DNA of 64,000 bases from G038396625 sp038396625 (lineage in GTDB: Bacteria > Bacillota > Clostridia > Peptostreptococcales > Thermotaleaceae), in NCBI GenBank assembly GCA_038396625.1, contig CP121688.1, positions 1,116,001 to 1,180,000 of the forward strand. The letters run 5' to 3'. Made by a program: the position numbers and the translations under genes. Shown piece by piece: positions 34,434 to 42,708 of the stretch. Under the pieces are notes generated by a model. It was not told the origin of the DNA, made no database searches, and saw only the letters and a program-made list of their open reading frames with translations. Position 1 is the first letter of the stretch. Each line of letters starts with the position of its first letter.

Positions 34434-35294
34434 ATGAAGGAATGGATGAAGATACTGATAAGGTCGATTGGTTTATTTTTTTTAACCTTTGCCGCAATAC
34501 GTGTAATGGGAAAAAGACAGCTTGCAAAAATGCTGCCCTTTCATGTTGTCAATTATATGGTAATTGCTATAATAGCAGCATTAATTTCAGCAAATATAAT
34601 AAAAAATTTTGCGTTTGGTTTAATTAGTTTTGGGGTGTGGATTTTATTTTCTATGGCGCTAGATTACGGAGCATTGAAAAGTAAATGGGTACACGATTTG
34701 ATTAACGGGAAAGAAACCGTTTTAATCAAAAGTGGGAAAGTAATGGAAGAGAACCTAAAGCAGATGCGTCTTACAGGAGAAGAATTGTTGAGAGAGCTGC
34801 GATCTAAAAATGCCTTTCAGTTAGCAGATGTGGAGTTTGCTGTAATGGAGGCAACGGGAGAATTAAATGTTTTATTAAAAGCAGATAAAAAAACCGCTAC
34901 TCCTTCTGATTTAGGACAGATAGTGGCACCACAGGATGCCCCCCAAACAATAATTTTAGATGGAAATATACTTGATGAACCCTTAAGCAGTATAGGACTC
35001 AATCGAAACTGGCTAAATATCCAACTTGAAAGTATGGGGATATCCTTAGATAATGTTTTTATAGCACAGGTAGATGCTTCAGGAGATCTATACATAGATC
35101 TATTTGATGATAGTATACAAATATCTCAACCGAAAGTGAAAGAGATGCTTTATGCCAATCTAGAAAAAAGTCAAGCAGATCTCTTAAAGTTTTCCTTGGA
35201 TACAGAGGATGAAACGGCAAAAATGATGTACGGTAAAAATGCAGAACAACTTCAAAATGCCTTACAAATAATAGAACCCTATTTATTAAAATAG
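34434..35294 (+). CDS. DUF421 (YetF-like) membrane protein with DUF1657-like tail
   Basis: A 286-residue protein: three N-terminal membrane segments (LIRSIGLFFLTFAAIRVMGK and on), then the DUF421 soluble domain with GKRQLAKM, LIKSGKVMEENLKQMRLT and ADVEFAVMEATGELNVL. The last ~45 residues, ANLEKSQADLLKFSLDTEDE and on, resemble a DUF1657 domain, so this gene looks like a DUF421-DUF1657 fusion. DUF421 proteins accompany spoVA in spore formers with very heat-resistant spores. GGAGG stands before ATG 34434. Confidence 0.85.
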   Translation: MKEWMKILIRSIGLFFLTFAAIRVMGKRQLAKMLPFHVVNYMVIAIIAALISANIIKNFAFGLISFGVWILFSMALDYGALKSKWVHDLINGKETVLIKSGKVMEENLKQMRLTGEELLRELRSKNAFQLADVEFAVMEATGELNVLLKADKKTATPSDLGQIVAPQDAPQTIILDGNILDEPLSSIGLNRNWLNIQLESMGISLDNVFIAQVDASGDLYIDLFDDSIQISQPKVKEMLYANLEKSQADLLKFSLDTEDETAKMMYGKNAEQLQNALQIIEPYLLK

Positions 35295-35314
35295 AAATAG
35301 AAGGTGATGAAAAG

Positions 35315-35794
35315 ATGTCAAGTAATAAAAATAAAAAATTAACACCAACACAACAGCAATATCAAGCCTTTGCTCAAGCTAGGGAGCCAAAACGAAGGGT
35401 ATTGGTGAATGCAGTTCGGGCATTTTTGGTGGGAGGCATTATTTGTACTTTTGGGCAAGGATTACAGTGGATGTTCATCACTTATTTTGACTTTACAGAA
35501 GTAACAGCAGGAAATCCCACATCAGCAGTATTGATTATGATTTCTGTATTGCTCACAGGTTTAGGTGTGTATGATCATATTGCCCAATGGGCTGGAGCAG
35601 GGACGGCTATTCCTGTTACCGGATTTGCAAATACTGTGGCTTCAGCTGCCATTGAACATCGTAGTGAAGGATATGTACTAGGTGTGGGTGGAAATATGTT
35701 TAAATTAGCTGGATCCGTGATTGCCTATGGTGTTTTTTCAGCATTCGTTGTAGCATTAATCAAGATTATGATCACGTCTTTAGGGGGGATGTAA
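35315..35794 (+). CDS. spoVAC: Stage V sporulation protein AC
   Basis: A 159-residue membrane protein with about four hydrophobic segments. The opening TPTQQQYQAFAQAREPKR and GAGTAIPVTGFANTVASAAIEHRSEG are the SpoVAC hallmarks. SpoVAC is a mechanosensitive-type channel component that moves Ca-dipicolinate across the spore inner membrane. It directly abuts spoVAD (stop and next ATG adjacent). Confidence 0.95.
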   Translation: MSSNKNKKLTPTQQQYQAFAQAREPKRRVLVNAVRAFLVGGIICTFGQGLQWMFITYFDFTEVTAGNPTSAVLIMISVLLTGLGVYDHIAQWAGAGTAIPVTGFANTVASAAIEHRSEGYVLGVGGNMFKLAGSVIAYGVFSAFVVALIKIMITSLGGM

Positions 35795-36796
35795 ATGATT
35801 CAAGGTCATCAAACATGGATTTTCCCCACCAACCCCGTTATTCTTTCGTCTGCCGCTGTTGGTGGACCATTTGAAGCAAAAGGAGCTTTAGCAGAAGATT
35901 TTGATATGCTTCATGAGGATATATGGTTAGGACAAGATAGCTTTGAAAAAGCAGAAAAAAAATTATTAGAGCAAGCCTGTGAAAAAGCCATTGAAAAGGC
36001 AGGAAAGAAAAAAGAAGATATTCAATTTTTCCTAAGTGGAGATTTGATGAATCAAATTATTTCTAGCAGCTTTGCTGCCCGTACATTAGGAGCACCTTAT
36101 TTAGGGATATTTGGGGCATGCTCAAGTTCTATGGAAGGGCTGGCATTGGCGTCTTTGCTGATAGATAGTGGATCTGCTTCTTACGTATTGGCAGGTGCTT
36201 CTAGTCATAATGCTGCTGCTGAGAAGCAGTATAGATACCCTACGGAATATGGAGCCCAAAAGCCTCCCACAGCCCAATGGACAGTAACAGGAGCTGGCGT
36301 GGCGTTGGTGGCACAAGAAGGAATGGGACCCCGTGTTACATCAGCTACGATTGGGCGTGTGATTGATATGGGGCTTTCAGACCCCTTTAATATGGGGGCA
36401 GCTATGGCACCAGCAGCGGTAGATACTATTGAAGCACATTTTAGAGATAGGAATCTAGATCCTTCCTATTATGATGTGATTGCTACAGGAGATCTTGGGC
36501 GTGTAGGACATCGTATTGCAGGAGATTTATTAATAGAACACGGCTTTAAGATACCTCCTGAGATATTTACAGATTGTGGGTTATTAATATATAAAAAAGA
36601 TCAGCCTGTTATGGCAGGTGCCAGTGGATGTGGTTGTTCTGCTACTGTAACCTATGGTCATTTTCTCAATCGTATGCGAAAGAAAGAGTTAAAAAGAATT
36701 TTGATTGTAGCAACAGGAGCATTATTATCGCCGATGTCCTACCAACAAAAAGAGAGTATTCCCTGCATTGCCCATGCTGTATCAATTGAAATGTGA
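35795..36796 (+). CDS. spoVAD: Stage V sporulation protein AD
   Basis: A 333-residue soluble protein with a thiolase-like fold (IFGACSSSMEGLALASLLID, GASSHNAAAEKQYRYP). SpoVAD binds dipicolinic acid at the inner membrane face and works with SpoVAC and SpoVAE. The family no longer catalyses condensation. It sits in the fixed order AC-AD-AE. GGGGGG lies close before the ATG. Confidence 0.95.
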   Translation: MIQGHQTWIFPTNPVILSSAAVGGPFEAKGALAEDFDMLHEDIWLGQDSFEKAEKKLLEQACEKAIEKAGKKKEDIQFFLSGDLMNQIISSSFAARTLGAPYLGIFGACSSSMEGLALASLLIDSGSASYVLAGASSHNAAAEKQYRYPTEYGAQKPPTAQWTVTGAGVALVAQEGMGPRVTSATIGRVIDMGLSDPFNMGAAMAPAAVDTIEAHFRDRNLDPSYYDVIATGDLGRVGHRIAGDLLIEHGFKIPPEIFTDCGLLIYKKDQPVMAGASGCGCSATVTYGHFLNRMRKKELKRILIVATGALLSPMSYQQKESIPCIAHAVSIEM

Positions 36797-36814
36797 AGAA
36801 AAGGAGTGGGTTTT

Positions 36815-37168
36815 ATGGAAAAATTTATTTGGGCATTTATAGTAGGAGGTGCCATATGTGTGGTAGGACAGCTGATGATGGATGTATTCAAGCTTACACC
36901 AGCGCATACTACCAGTACACTAGTAGTGGTAGGAGCGATATTAGGGGGATTAGGTCTATATGAGCCACTAATAAAATTTGCAGGAGCAGGAGCTTCTGTA
37001 CCTATTAGCAGTTTTGGCAATGCTTTGGTCAAAGGAGCTTTGGCAGAATCTCAGCGACATGGTATTATTGGTGTACTTACGGGTATATTTGAAGTAACTA
37101 GTGCAGGCGTTTCTTCCGCCATTGTCTTTGGATTTATGGCAGCATTAATATTTAAACCAAAAGGTTAA
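36815..37168 (+). CDS. spoVAE: Stage V sporulation protein AE (SpoVAEb-type)
   Basis: A 117-residue membrane protein, MEKFIWAFIVGGAICVVGQL and then FAGAGASVPISSFGNALVKG. It resembles SpoVAC in topology and completes the minimal dipicolinate channel set. ATG 36815 is eight bases after AAGGAG; an in-frame GTG at 36806 overlaps that site. Other spoVA genes (AA, AB, AF) are absent from this cluster, as in the mobile spoVA2 type. Confidence 0.93.
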   Translation: MEKFIWAFIVGGAICVVGQLMMDVFKLTPAHTTSTLVVVGAILGGLGLYEPLIKFAGAGASVPISSFGNALVKGALAESQRHGIIGVLTGIFEVTSAGVSSAIVFGFMAALIFKPKG

Positions 37169-37183
37169 AAAATCATAGACAGA

Positions 37184-37214
37184 CCAATTGACCAGGAGGG
37201 ATCCTGGTCAATTG
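37184..37214. repeat. Inverted repeat after spoVAE
   Basis: CAATTGACCAGGA and TCCTGGTCAATTG pair perfectly around five bases, but no T run follows on either strand. It lies between convergent genes and may be a weak terminator or an RNA 3' stabiliser. Confidence 0.6.
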
Positions 37215-37223
37215 TATGATGCA

Positions 37224-37457
37224 TTAATGACGGGAATTTGTGCCTAGTCCGAAGCCAAAAAGTCCACCACCAAAGAGGAAGAAGAGAACAATAATCCAGA
37301 AAAATATACCGAGCCCTCCAAAGCCAAAACCAGGAAATATTTCTTTATGGGGAGCATTTGATTGAATAGAAACATTTGAAAATCCTTCTGCCACAGGAAT
37401 CGATGAAGTTTCTTCGTCTATGGGGATAGAAATAGGCGGATGTTGCATTTTGTGCAT
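37224..37457 (-). CDS. Small membrane protein, glycine/phenylalanine-rich C-terminus
   Basis: A 77-residue protein of unknown function. Residues 1-45 are polar (HPPISIPIDEETSSIPVAEG); residues 46-70 form one hydrophobic, Gly- and Phe-rich segment (GGLGIFFWIIVLFFLFGGG). AAGGAAG lies upstream. The position beside spoVA genes and the shape recall small spore membrane proteins such as YjcZ types, but no clear match is visible. Confidence 0.6.
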   Translation of the reverse strand: MHKMQHPPISIPIDEETSSIPVAEGFSNVSIQSNAPHKEIFPGFGFGGLGIFFWIIVLFFLFGGGLFGFGLGTNSRH

Positions 37458-37581
37458 AATTTGATCACTTCCTTTTGAAATGCATAACAGAAATATAGGG
37501 ATATTGTTTGTACAGTATATTATATTATTGTTATAATGGAAGTGTTACTATAGATTTAAATTGAAATAGTAGGGGGCTGTT

Positions 37582-37827
37582 ATGGCGTATACATATATTT
37601 TACAATGTGCAGATGGGAGCTTTTATACAGGATGGACTACAGATATTGCTAAAAGACTAAAGACCCATAATGCAGGAAAGGGTGGAAAATATACAAGAGC
37701 AAGGCTGCCTGTGGAATTAATTTATTGGGAAGAAAGTAATACACGACAAGAGGCACAAAAACGTGAAGTGCAAATTAAAAAATTAAGTAGAGACAAAAAA
37801 AAGAAGTTGATAGAAGGAACAAAATAA
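37582..37827 (+). CDS. GIY-YIG nuclease domain protein (UPF0213)
   Basis: An 81-residue single-domain protein: YTYILQCADGSFYTGWT is the GIY-YIG core, with Arg in KRLKTHNAGKGGKYTRAR and Glu in REAQKREVQIKKL completing the catalytic set. Related to YhbQ of Escherichia coli; probably acts on DNA ends or repair intermediates. Length is normal for UPF0213. Confidence 0.9.
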   Translation: MAYTYILQCADGSFYTGWTTDIAKRLKTHNAGKGGKYTRARLPVELIYWEESNTRQEAQKREVQIKKLSRDKKKKLIEGTK

Positions 37828-37921
37828 TATACGCAGCAGCCACAGTAGGATCAAAGTAATGTAAGGGATGTTTTTATGTGTTGAAGATCAACTGTAAATG
37901 TATGAGAAGTGGAGTGTCAAA

Positions 37922-40258
37922 ATGAGTAAAGCATTGTTTATAACGGAAAAACCAAGTGTTGCAATGGAATTTGCAAAAGTGTTAAATATAAAAGGGAACA
38001 AGGGTAATGGCTTTATAGAGTCTGAGGATGCAGTGATCACATGGTGTGTGGGGCACTTAGTGAACATGAGTTATCCAGAAAAGTATGATCCAAAATATAA
38101 AAAATGGTCTTTGGAGGACCTTCCTTTTTTACCTAAAATTTATCAATATGAAGTCATAAAAAATGTTAAAAAACAGTTTGAAATTGTAAAGAGACAAATG
38201 AAGAGAAGAGATATAAAAACAATTTATGTATGTACAGACTCTGGACGAGAGGGAGAATATATCTATAGATTAGTAGATGAAATGGTAGGCGTAAAGAACA
38301 AAGTTAAAAAAAGGGTATGGATTGATTCACAAACAGAAGAAGAGATTAGAAAAGGCGTAAAAAATGCAAAACCACTAGAAGCCTACGATACATTATCGGA
38401 TGCAGCCTATTTAAGAGCAAAAGAAGATTATCTAATTGGTATTAATTTTTCAAGATTATTAACCTTAAGTTATGGAAGGAGGATTAGTAATTATTTAGGG
38501 AAAAAATACGTCGTCATTGCAGTTGGAAGAGTGATGACTTGTGTATTAGGAATGATTGTTCAAAGAGAACGAGAGATTAGAGCGTTTGTAAAAACTCCCT
38601 ATTATAAAATCCTTTGTAGTTTTCAATTTCAAGAAGCCCTTATGTATGAGGGGGAATGGAAAGCGGTAGAGGGTTCAAAGTATAATAAATCTACTTTACT
38701 ATTTAAAGACATTGGATTTACTAAAAGAGAAGATGCTGAAAAATTTGTACAGGAGCTGAAACAAGAAAATCCTGAAGGAATCGCAGAAATTGAAGAAATT
38801 CAGAAAAAAAAGGAAAAGAAAAATCCTCCTTTACTATATAATCTTGCAGAATTGCAAAATGAATGTGCAAAAAAATTTAAATTAAGTCCAGATGAAACTT
38901 TAGAAATTGCTCAGAGTTTGTATGAAAAGAAAATGCTTACATACCCAAGAACGGATGCAAGGGTTTTATCAACAGCTGTAGCAAAAGAAATTCATAAAAA
39001 TCTAAAAGGACTGATACATTTTTCTAAAGTTTGCAAAGTTGAAAAGAAGGATCAAGAAATTGATACATTTGTCCAAAAGGTAATAGAAGAAGAATTATTT
39101 AAAAAGCTGAGTAATACAAAATATGTAAATGATAAAGGAATTACAGATCATTATGCCATAATTCCTACAGGACAAGGGCTAGAGAACTTTAACAAATTAT
39201 CTGAGAATGCAAAAAAAATATTTTTATTGATAGTAAGACGGTTTTTAGCCATTTTTTTCCCCCCAGCCATTTTTAGTAAATTATCGATTACAACAAAAAT
39301 ACACTCAGAATATTTTTTTACAAGTTCAAAGGTTTGCACCTCAGAAGGGTACTTGAACGTTTTAAGTGAAGAAAAAAAAGATCAACTTTCCAAAATAGAT
39401 AATGCAGCAATACTTAAGCAATTAAAAAAGCATCAACAAGTAAAAATACATGCATTTGCCATCAAGGAATCAGAAACAACACCGCCTAAAAGGTACAACT
39501 CAGGGTCAATGATTTTGGCAATGGAGAATGCAGGCAAGCTCATTGAAGATGAAGAATTGCGAGAACAAATTAAAGGAAGCGGTATCGGAACCAGTGCTAC
39601 CAGGGCGGAAATATTGAAAAAACTCCAGAAGATTCAATATATAAAATTGAATAAAAAAACCCAGATTTTAACGCCCACTGTCATGGGAGAAATGATTTAT
39701 GATGTAGTTAGTCAATCCGTGACTTCACTGCTAAATCCAGCATTAACTGCTAGTTGGGAAAAGGGTCTAACGATGGTTGCCAATGGAGAAATCGTGCCCA
39801 ATGAGTACATGGAAAAATTAGAGACTTATATAAGAAAAAATACACAAAAAGTATTGAAATATAACAACACCTCTAATTCATGCAATTTCTTTTCTACCAT
39901 TCCAAATAGCAAAGAAGAAATAAAGCTTTCCCCAAAAATAAACAAAAGAAACAGCAAAGACTTTTTAGGAAATTGTATAGCTTGTGAGAATGGAAAAATT
40001 CTAGAGAATCGTAAGGCTTTTTATTGCAGCAATTGGAGGCAGGGGTGTAAGTTTAGTGTATGGAAAAATAGTTTAGAAATCTATGCACAACAAGTTACTG
40101 CATCAATGATCAAAGCGTTGCTTACAGAGGGGCGTATCAAAGATATAGATATAATTTTACCCCAGACCCATGAAAAATGCAAAGCATCCCTCTATTTTAG
40201 AGAAGATAAAAGCGGAGCTTTAGAACTTAAGAATGTAACACGTATATTAGAAAAATAA
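37922..40258 (+). CDS. topB: DNA topoisomerase III (type IA)
   Basis: A 778-residue enzyme. It opens with the Toprim motif SKALFITEKPSVAMEFAKVL and a second acidic site CTDSGREGEYIYR; the active Tyr 341 is in MLTYPRTDAR. It cuts one strand and relaxes or decatenates DNA. Near the C-terminus CIACENGKILENRKAFYC is a zinc-ribbon. ATG 37922 is chosen because the Toprim domain begins there; the in-frame ATG 37898 only adds eight residues. No plasmid or conjugation genes flank it, so a chromosomal TopB is likely. Confidence 0.93.
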   Translation: MSKALFITEKPSVAMEFAKVLNIKGNKGNGFIESEDAVITWCVGHLVNMSYPEKYDPKYKKWSLEDLPFLPKIYQYEVIKNVKKQFEIVKRQMKRRDIKTIYVCTDSGREGEYIYRLVDEMVGVKNKVKKRVWIDSQTEEEIRKGVKNAKPLEAYDTLSDAAYLRAKEDYLIGINFSRLLTLSYGRRISNYLGKKYVVIAVGRVMTCVLGMIVQREREIRAFVKTPYYKILCSFQFQEALMYEGEWKAVEGSKYNKSTLLFKDIGFTKREDAEKFVQELKQENPEGIAEIEEIQKKKEKKNPPLLYNLAELQNECAKKFKLSPDETLEIAQSLYEKKMLTYPRTDARVLSTAVAKEIHKNLKGLIHFSKVCKVEKKDQEIDTFVQKVIEEELFKKLSNTKYVNDKGITDHYAIIPTGQGLENFNKLSENAKKIFLLIVRRFLAIFFPPAIFSKLSITTKIHSEYFFTSSKVCTSEGYLNVLSEEKKDQLSKIDNAAILKQLKKHQQVKIHAFAIKESETTPPKRYNSGSMILAMENAGKLIEDEELREQIKGSGIGTSATRAEILKKLQKIQYIKLNKKTQILTPTVMGEMIYDVVSQSVTSLLNPALTASWEKGLTMVANGEIVPNEYMEKLETYIRKNTQKVLKYNNTSNSCNFFSTIPNSKEEIKLSPKINKRNSKDFLGNCIACENGKILENRKAFYCSNWRQGCKFSVWKNSLEIYAQQVTASMIKALLTEGRIKDIDIILPQTHEKCKASLYFREDKSGALELKNVTRILEK

Positions 40259-40316
40259 TCAAAGTGGACTGCATTTAGATGTAATTAGAATTTTATCTGA
40301 ATGGGGTCCATTTTGA
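40259..40316 (+). terminator. Possible terminator of topB
   Basis: TCAAAGTGGAC and GTCCATTTTGA pair with one G-T over a long loop; no clean T run follows. Weak support. Confidence 0.4.
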
Positions 40317-40450
40317 GGTATACGAGGAAAGGCATGCAACAATTTTCTAGCTCACTTATTGGAAAATTTAAAATAATTAGTATGACAGAGAAAATATAAG
40401 CATTTTTGAGGAAAAACCAAATCAATTTTTAATTTGGAAAAATCTGAAAA

Positions 40451-40479
40451 TTGATTCATAAGTTTATTTGTAATATAAT
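40451..40479 (+). promoter_or_regulatory. Sigma-A promoter of the NSS symporter gene
   Basis: TTGATT (40451-40456), 17 bases, TATAAT (40474-40479). Predicted start near 40486 leaves a ~155-base leader with a hairpin at 40521-40559. Confidence 0.7.
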
Positions 40480-40520
40480 ATAGTATCAATAGCTATAATT
40501 TTATTTTTATGCCAAAGGAA

Positions 40521-40559
40521 TCTACGGGATAGGAGGTGAAAGACAAGCAATGCCGTAGA
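40521..40559 (+). promoter_or_regulatory. Leader hairpin enclosing a ribosome-binding-site-like sequence
   Basis: TCTACGG (40521-40527) pairs with CCGTAGA (40553-40559). The loop holds AGGAGGTG and then ATG-CCG-TAG, a start-stop ORF of two codons partly in the stem. It could be a leader-peptide control or chance; the real gene has its own GGGAGGG at about 40629. Confidence 0.35.
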
Positions 40560-40642
40560 TAAAATTTTCAAAATATTCTATAAAATATTTTGATTTGAAA
40601 TCATTTTTGTTGAAAATGAGAAGAAAGGGAGGGAAATATTGA

Positions 40643-42061
40643 ATGGAAAAAACAGGAAATAAACAAAGGGAAAATTGGGGTTCGCGAATTGGTTTTATTA
40701 TGGCAGCTGCGGGTTCGGCCGTTGGACTTGGAAACATTTGGAGATTCCCTTACACGACTGGTGAAAACGGTGGTGGCGCATTTATTGCTATTTATTTATT
40801 CTTTGCTTTAGTGATTGGACTTAGCATTATGATTGCTGAATTTGCTGTAGGTAGAAGAAGCAGTCTTGCAGCTGTTGGTGCGTACAAAAGCTATAGTGAC
40901 AAATGGACTTTTGCTGGAGTATTAGGTGTTCTTAGTGCATTTTTTATCATGGGATTTTATCCCGTAGTTGGTGGATGGGCACTGGCTTATATCGTTAAAT
41001 CCGTTTCTGGAGTGCTCACTGCTTCTGAAGCAATAGGAGATGTATTTGGTGGATTTATAACAAATCCTGTTCAACCACTGATGTGGATGCTTGTTTACTT
41101 GGCATTAAATGTAATAATCGTTGCAAAAGGAATTGCAGGTGGTATTGAAAAAGCAGGTAAAGTATTAATGCCTACCCTTTTTGTGTTACTTATATTTATT
41201 GCAGTAAAAAGCATGAGTCTTCCAGGTGCAGGAGCGGGACTTGAATTCTTGTTTAAACCGGATTGGACAAAAGTATCCGGAAAAACTGTTTTAGCTGCAT
41301 TAGGGCAAGCTTTCTTCTCACTTAGCCTTGGTATGGGTTGTATGATTACCTATGGAAGTTACCTAAGTAAGAAAGAAAATCTTCAGAGCAATGCATTAAT
41401 TGTTACTATCATGGATACGGCTGTTGCTATTTTAGCAGGTCTTGCGATATTCCCTGCATTGTTTGCATTTGGTATGGAACCTGCAGCGGGTCCTGGTCTT
41501 GTTTTCGTAGTAGTGCCATCCATATTTGCTGAAATGGGAGGCGCAGGGGTATTATTCTCTACTATATTCTTTGTGGCCTTGACAGTAGCGGCGCTTACTT
41601 CTTCCGTATCTCTACTAGAAGTAGTAGTTGCATATTTAATTGATCAACGAAATATGCAGAGAAAACCTGCGGTTTATATTGCTTCTGCAATCATGGTCGG
41701 AACAGGTATTTTGGCGTCATTATCTCTTGGTAGTATGTCTGGCGTGAAGCTATTTGGCGTTGGAGTATTTGACTTCTTCGACATACTAACTGACAAAATA
41801 TTCTTGGCAATCGGCGGAATGCTAATTGCAATATTTGTTGGATGGGTTGTTAAGAAAGAAGATCTTAAAGATGAATTGACAAATGGTGGAACTGTAAAAT
41901 TTGGACTATTTGAAATATGGTATAATTTAGTGAAATATATTATACCAATTGCAATTGCCTTTGTTGCATTTATGGGAATTAAGTCAATAGAACAAACAAG
42001 CTTAATGCTCTTTGGTATCGCTATTATCGTGGTGCTTGCCATCTTCTCTAAAAAATTATAA
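40643..42061 (+). CDS. Neurotransmitter:sodium symporter family transporter
   Basis: A 472-residue membrane protein with about 11-12 helices. TM1 has the unwound sodium/substrate site AAAGSAVGLGNIWRFPYTTG, as in LeuT; TM3, TM6 and TM8 follow in order (LGQAFFSLSLGMG, FVALTVAALTSSVSLLEV). It imports an amino acid or tryptamine-like compound with Na+. Substrate not predictable. GGGAGGG precedes the ATG. Own promoter and probable terminator make it a single-gene unit. Confidence 0.93.
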   Translation: MEKTGNKQRENWGSRIGFIMAAAGSAVGLGNIWRFPYTTGENGGGAFIAIYLFFALVIGLSIMIAEFAVGRRSSLAAVGAYKSYSDKWTFAGVLGVLSAFFIMGFYPVVGGWALAYIVKSVSGVLTASEAIGDVFGGFITNPVQPLMWMLVYLALNVIIVAKGIAGGIEKAGKVLMPTLFVLLIFIAVKSMSLPGAGAGLEFLFKPDWTKVSGKTVLAALGQAFFSLSLGMGCMITYGSYLSKKENLQSNALIVTIMDTAVAILAGLAIFPALFAFGMEPAAGPGLVFVVVPSIFAEMGGAGVLFSTIFFVALTVAALTSSVSLLEVVVAYLIDQRNMQRKPAVYIASAIMVGTGILASLSLGSMSGVKLFGVGVFDFFDILTDKIFLAIGGMLIAIFVGWVVKKEDLKDELTNGGTVKFGLFEIWYNLVKYIIPIAIAFVAFMGIKSIEQTSLMLFGIAIIVVLAIFSKKL

Positions 42062-42079
42062 AAATAAAACCTATATACA

Positions 42080-42113
42080 AAAGGGTTTGGTGTATAAGCT
42101 AGACCCTTTATTC
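42080..42113 (+). terminator. Terminator of the NSS symporter gene
   Basis: AAAGGGT and ACCCTTT pair around a 16-base loop, followed by ATT. Moderate support. Confidence 0.5.
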
Positions 42114-42157
42114 CATGGAAAAAGATAGATCACTCAACAATAGAAAAATTTTTACTT

Positions 42158-42186
42158 TGACAAACAACTAAAAATATGGTAATATA
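42158..42186 (+). promoter_or_regulatory. Promoter of the riboswitch transcript
   Basis: TTGACA (42158-42163), 17 bases, extended -10 TGG-TAATAT (42181-42186). Transcription would begin about 20 bases before the aptamer. Confidence 0.6.
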
Positions 42187-42212
42187 TGTATTGTAAAAGT
42201 AAATAAGAAATG

Positions 42213-42405
42213 CATTAGGTACCTTTTTTAGGTATAATAGGGAAGTTCGGTGAAAGTCCGATACAGCCCCCGCTACTGTAAGTGATGACGAAACCTCATG
42301 ATGCCACTGTGAAAATGGGAAGGTAGAGGAAGTAGGGTGATTCATAAGTCAGGAGACCTGCCTATTGTATAGTTAACTGCCTTCGGTGGGAAGGTCAGGA
42401 ATCAT
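42213..42405 (+). promoter_or_regulatory. Adenosylcobalamin riboswitch aptamer
   Basis: Ordered hallmarks of the B12 element: GGAAGTTCGGTGAAAGTCCG, ACAGCCCCCGCTACTGTAAG, GCCACTG with GGGAAGG, and the B12 box AAGTCAGGAGACCTGCC (42347-42363). Binding of a cobalamin usually stops expression of downstream B12 uptake, B12 synthesis or B12-independent isozyme genes. No such gene follows directly; a terminator and then a MacAB-like operon do. Outer limits are approximate. Confidence 0.93.
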
Positions 42406-42435
42406 TAGTGATGTATTTGACAATCATAAGTTAAT

Positions 42436-42466
42436 GAAACCCTGTCTTCTAGACGGGGTTTTTATT
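42436..42466 (+). terminator. Expression-platform terminator of the riboswitch
   Basis: AAACCCTGTC and GACGGGGTTT pair around five bases and continue into Ts. It lies 70 bases after the B12 box, in the place of a riboswitch-controlled terminator. Confidence 0.8.
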
Positions 42467-42540
42467 ATATTGATCTATCCATTATCTTTCTTGCAAAAAG
42501 GTCTGGTTAGATTTCAAACACATTTTTCCTCTAATTTTGT

Positions 42541-42569
42541 AAATCTCTCAATGACGAGAGATTTTTTTT
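42541..42569 (+). terminator. Second terminator, with no gene before it
   Basis: AAATCTCTC and GAGAGATTT pair around six bases followed by Ts. Only 75 non-coding bases separate it from the riboswitch terminator. Confidence 0.8.
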
Positions 42570-42708
42570 GATATAATACAATTAAAACCTTCATATTTTA
42601 TAACAAGTATTTTTCTCTTGAGTGCTTGAAAAGAAGACGATGAAACTGGTGTCACTAATAAGATGAATGCTTGCGACTGTAATTTGTTTAGAAGAAACGA
42701 GGTGTTTA

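Noticed and set aside
37922..40258. Topoisomerase III as a marker of an integrated conjugative element
   Set aside because: No relaxase, type IV coupling, integrase or attachment repeats in the surrounding 10 kb.
42386..42571. Plus-strand open frame of 61 codons inside the riboswitch region
   Set aside because: It runs through the riboswitch terminator and the second terminator; no ribosome binding site and no recognisable protein.
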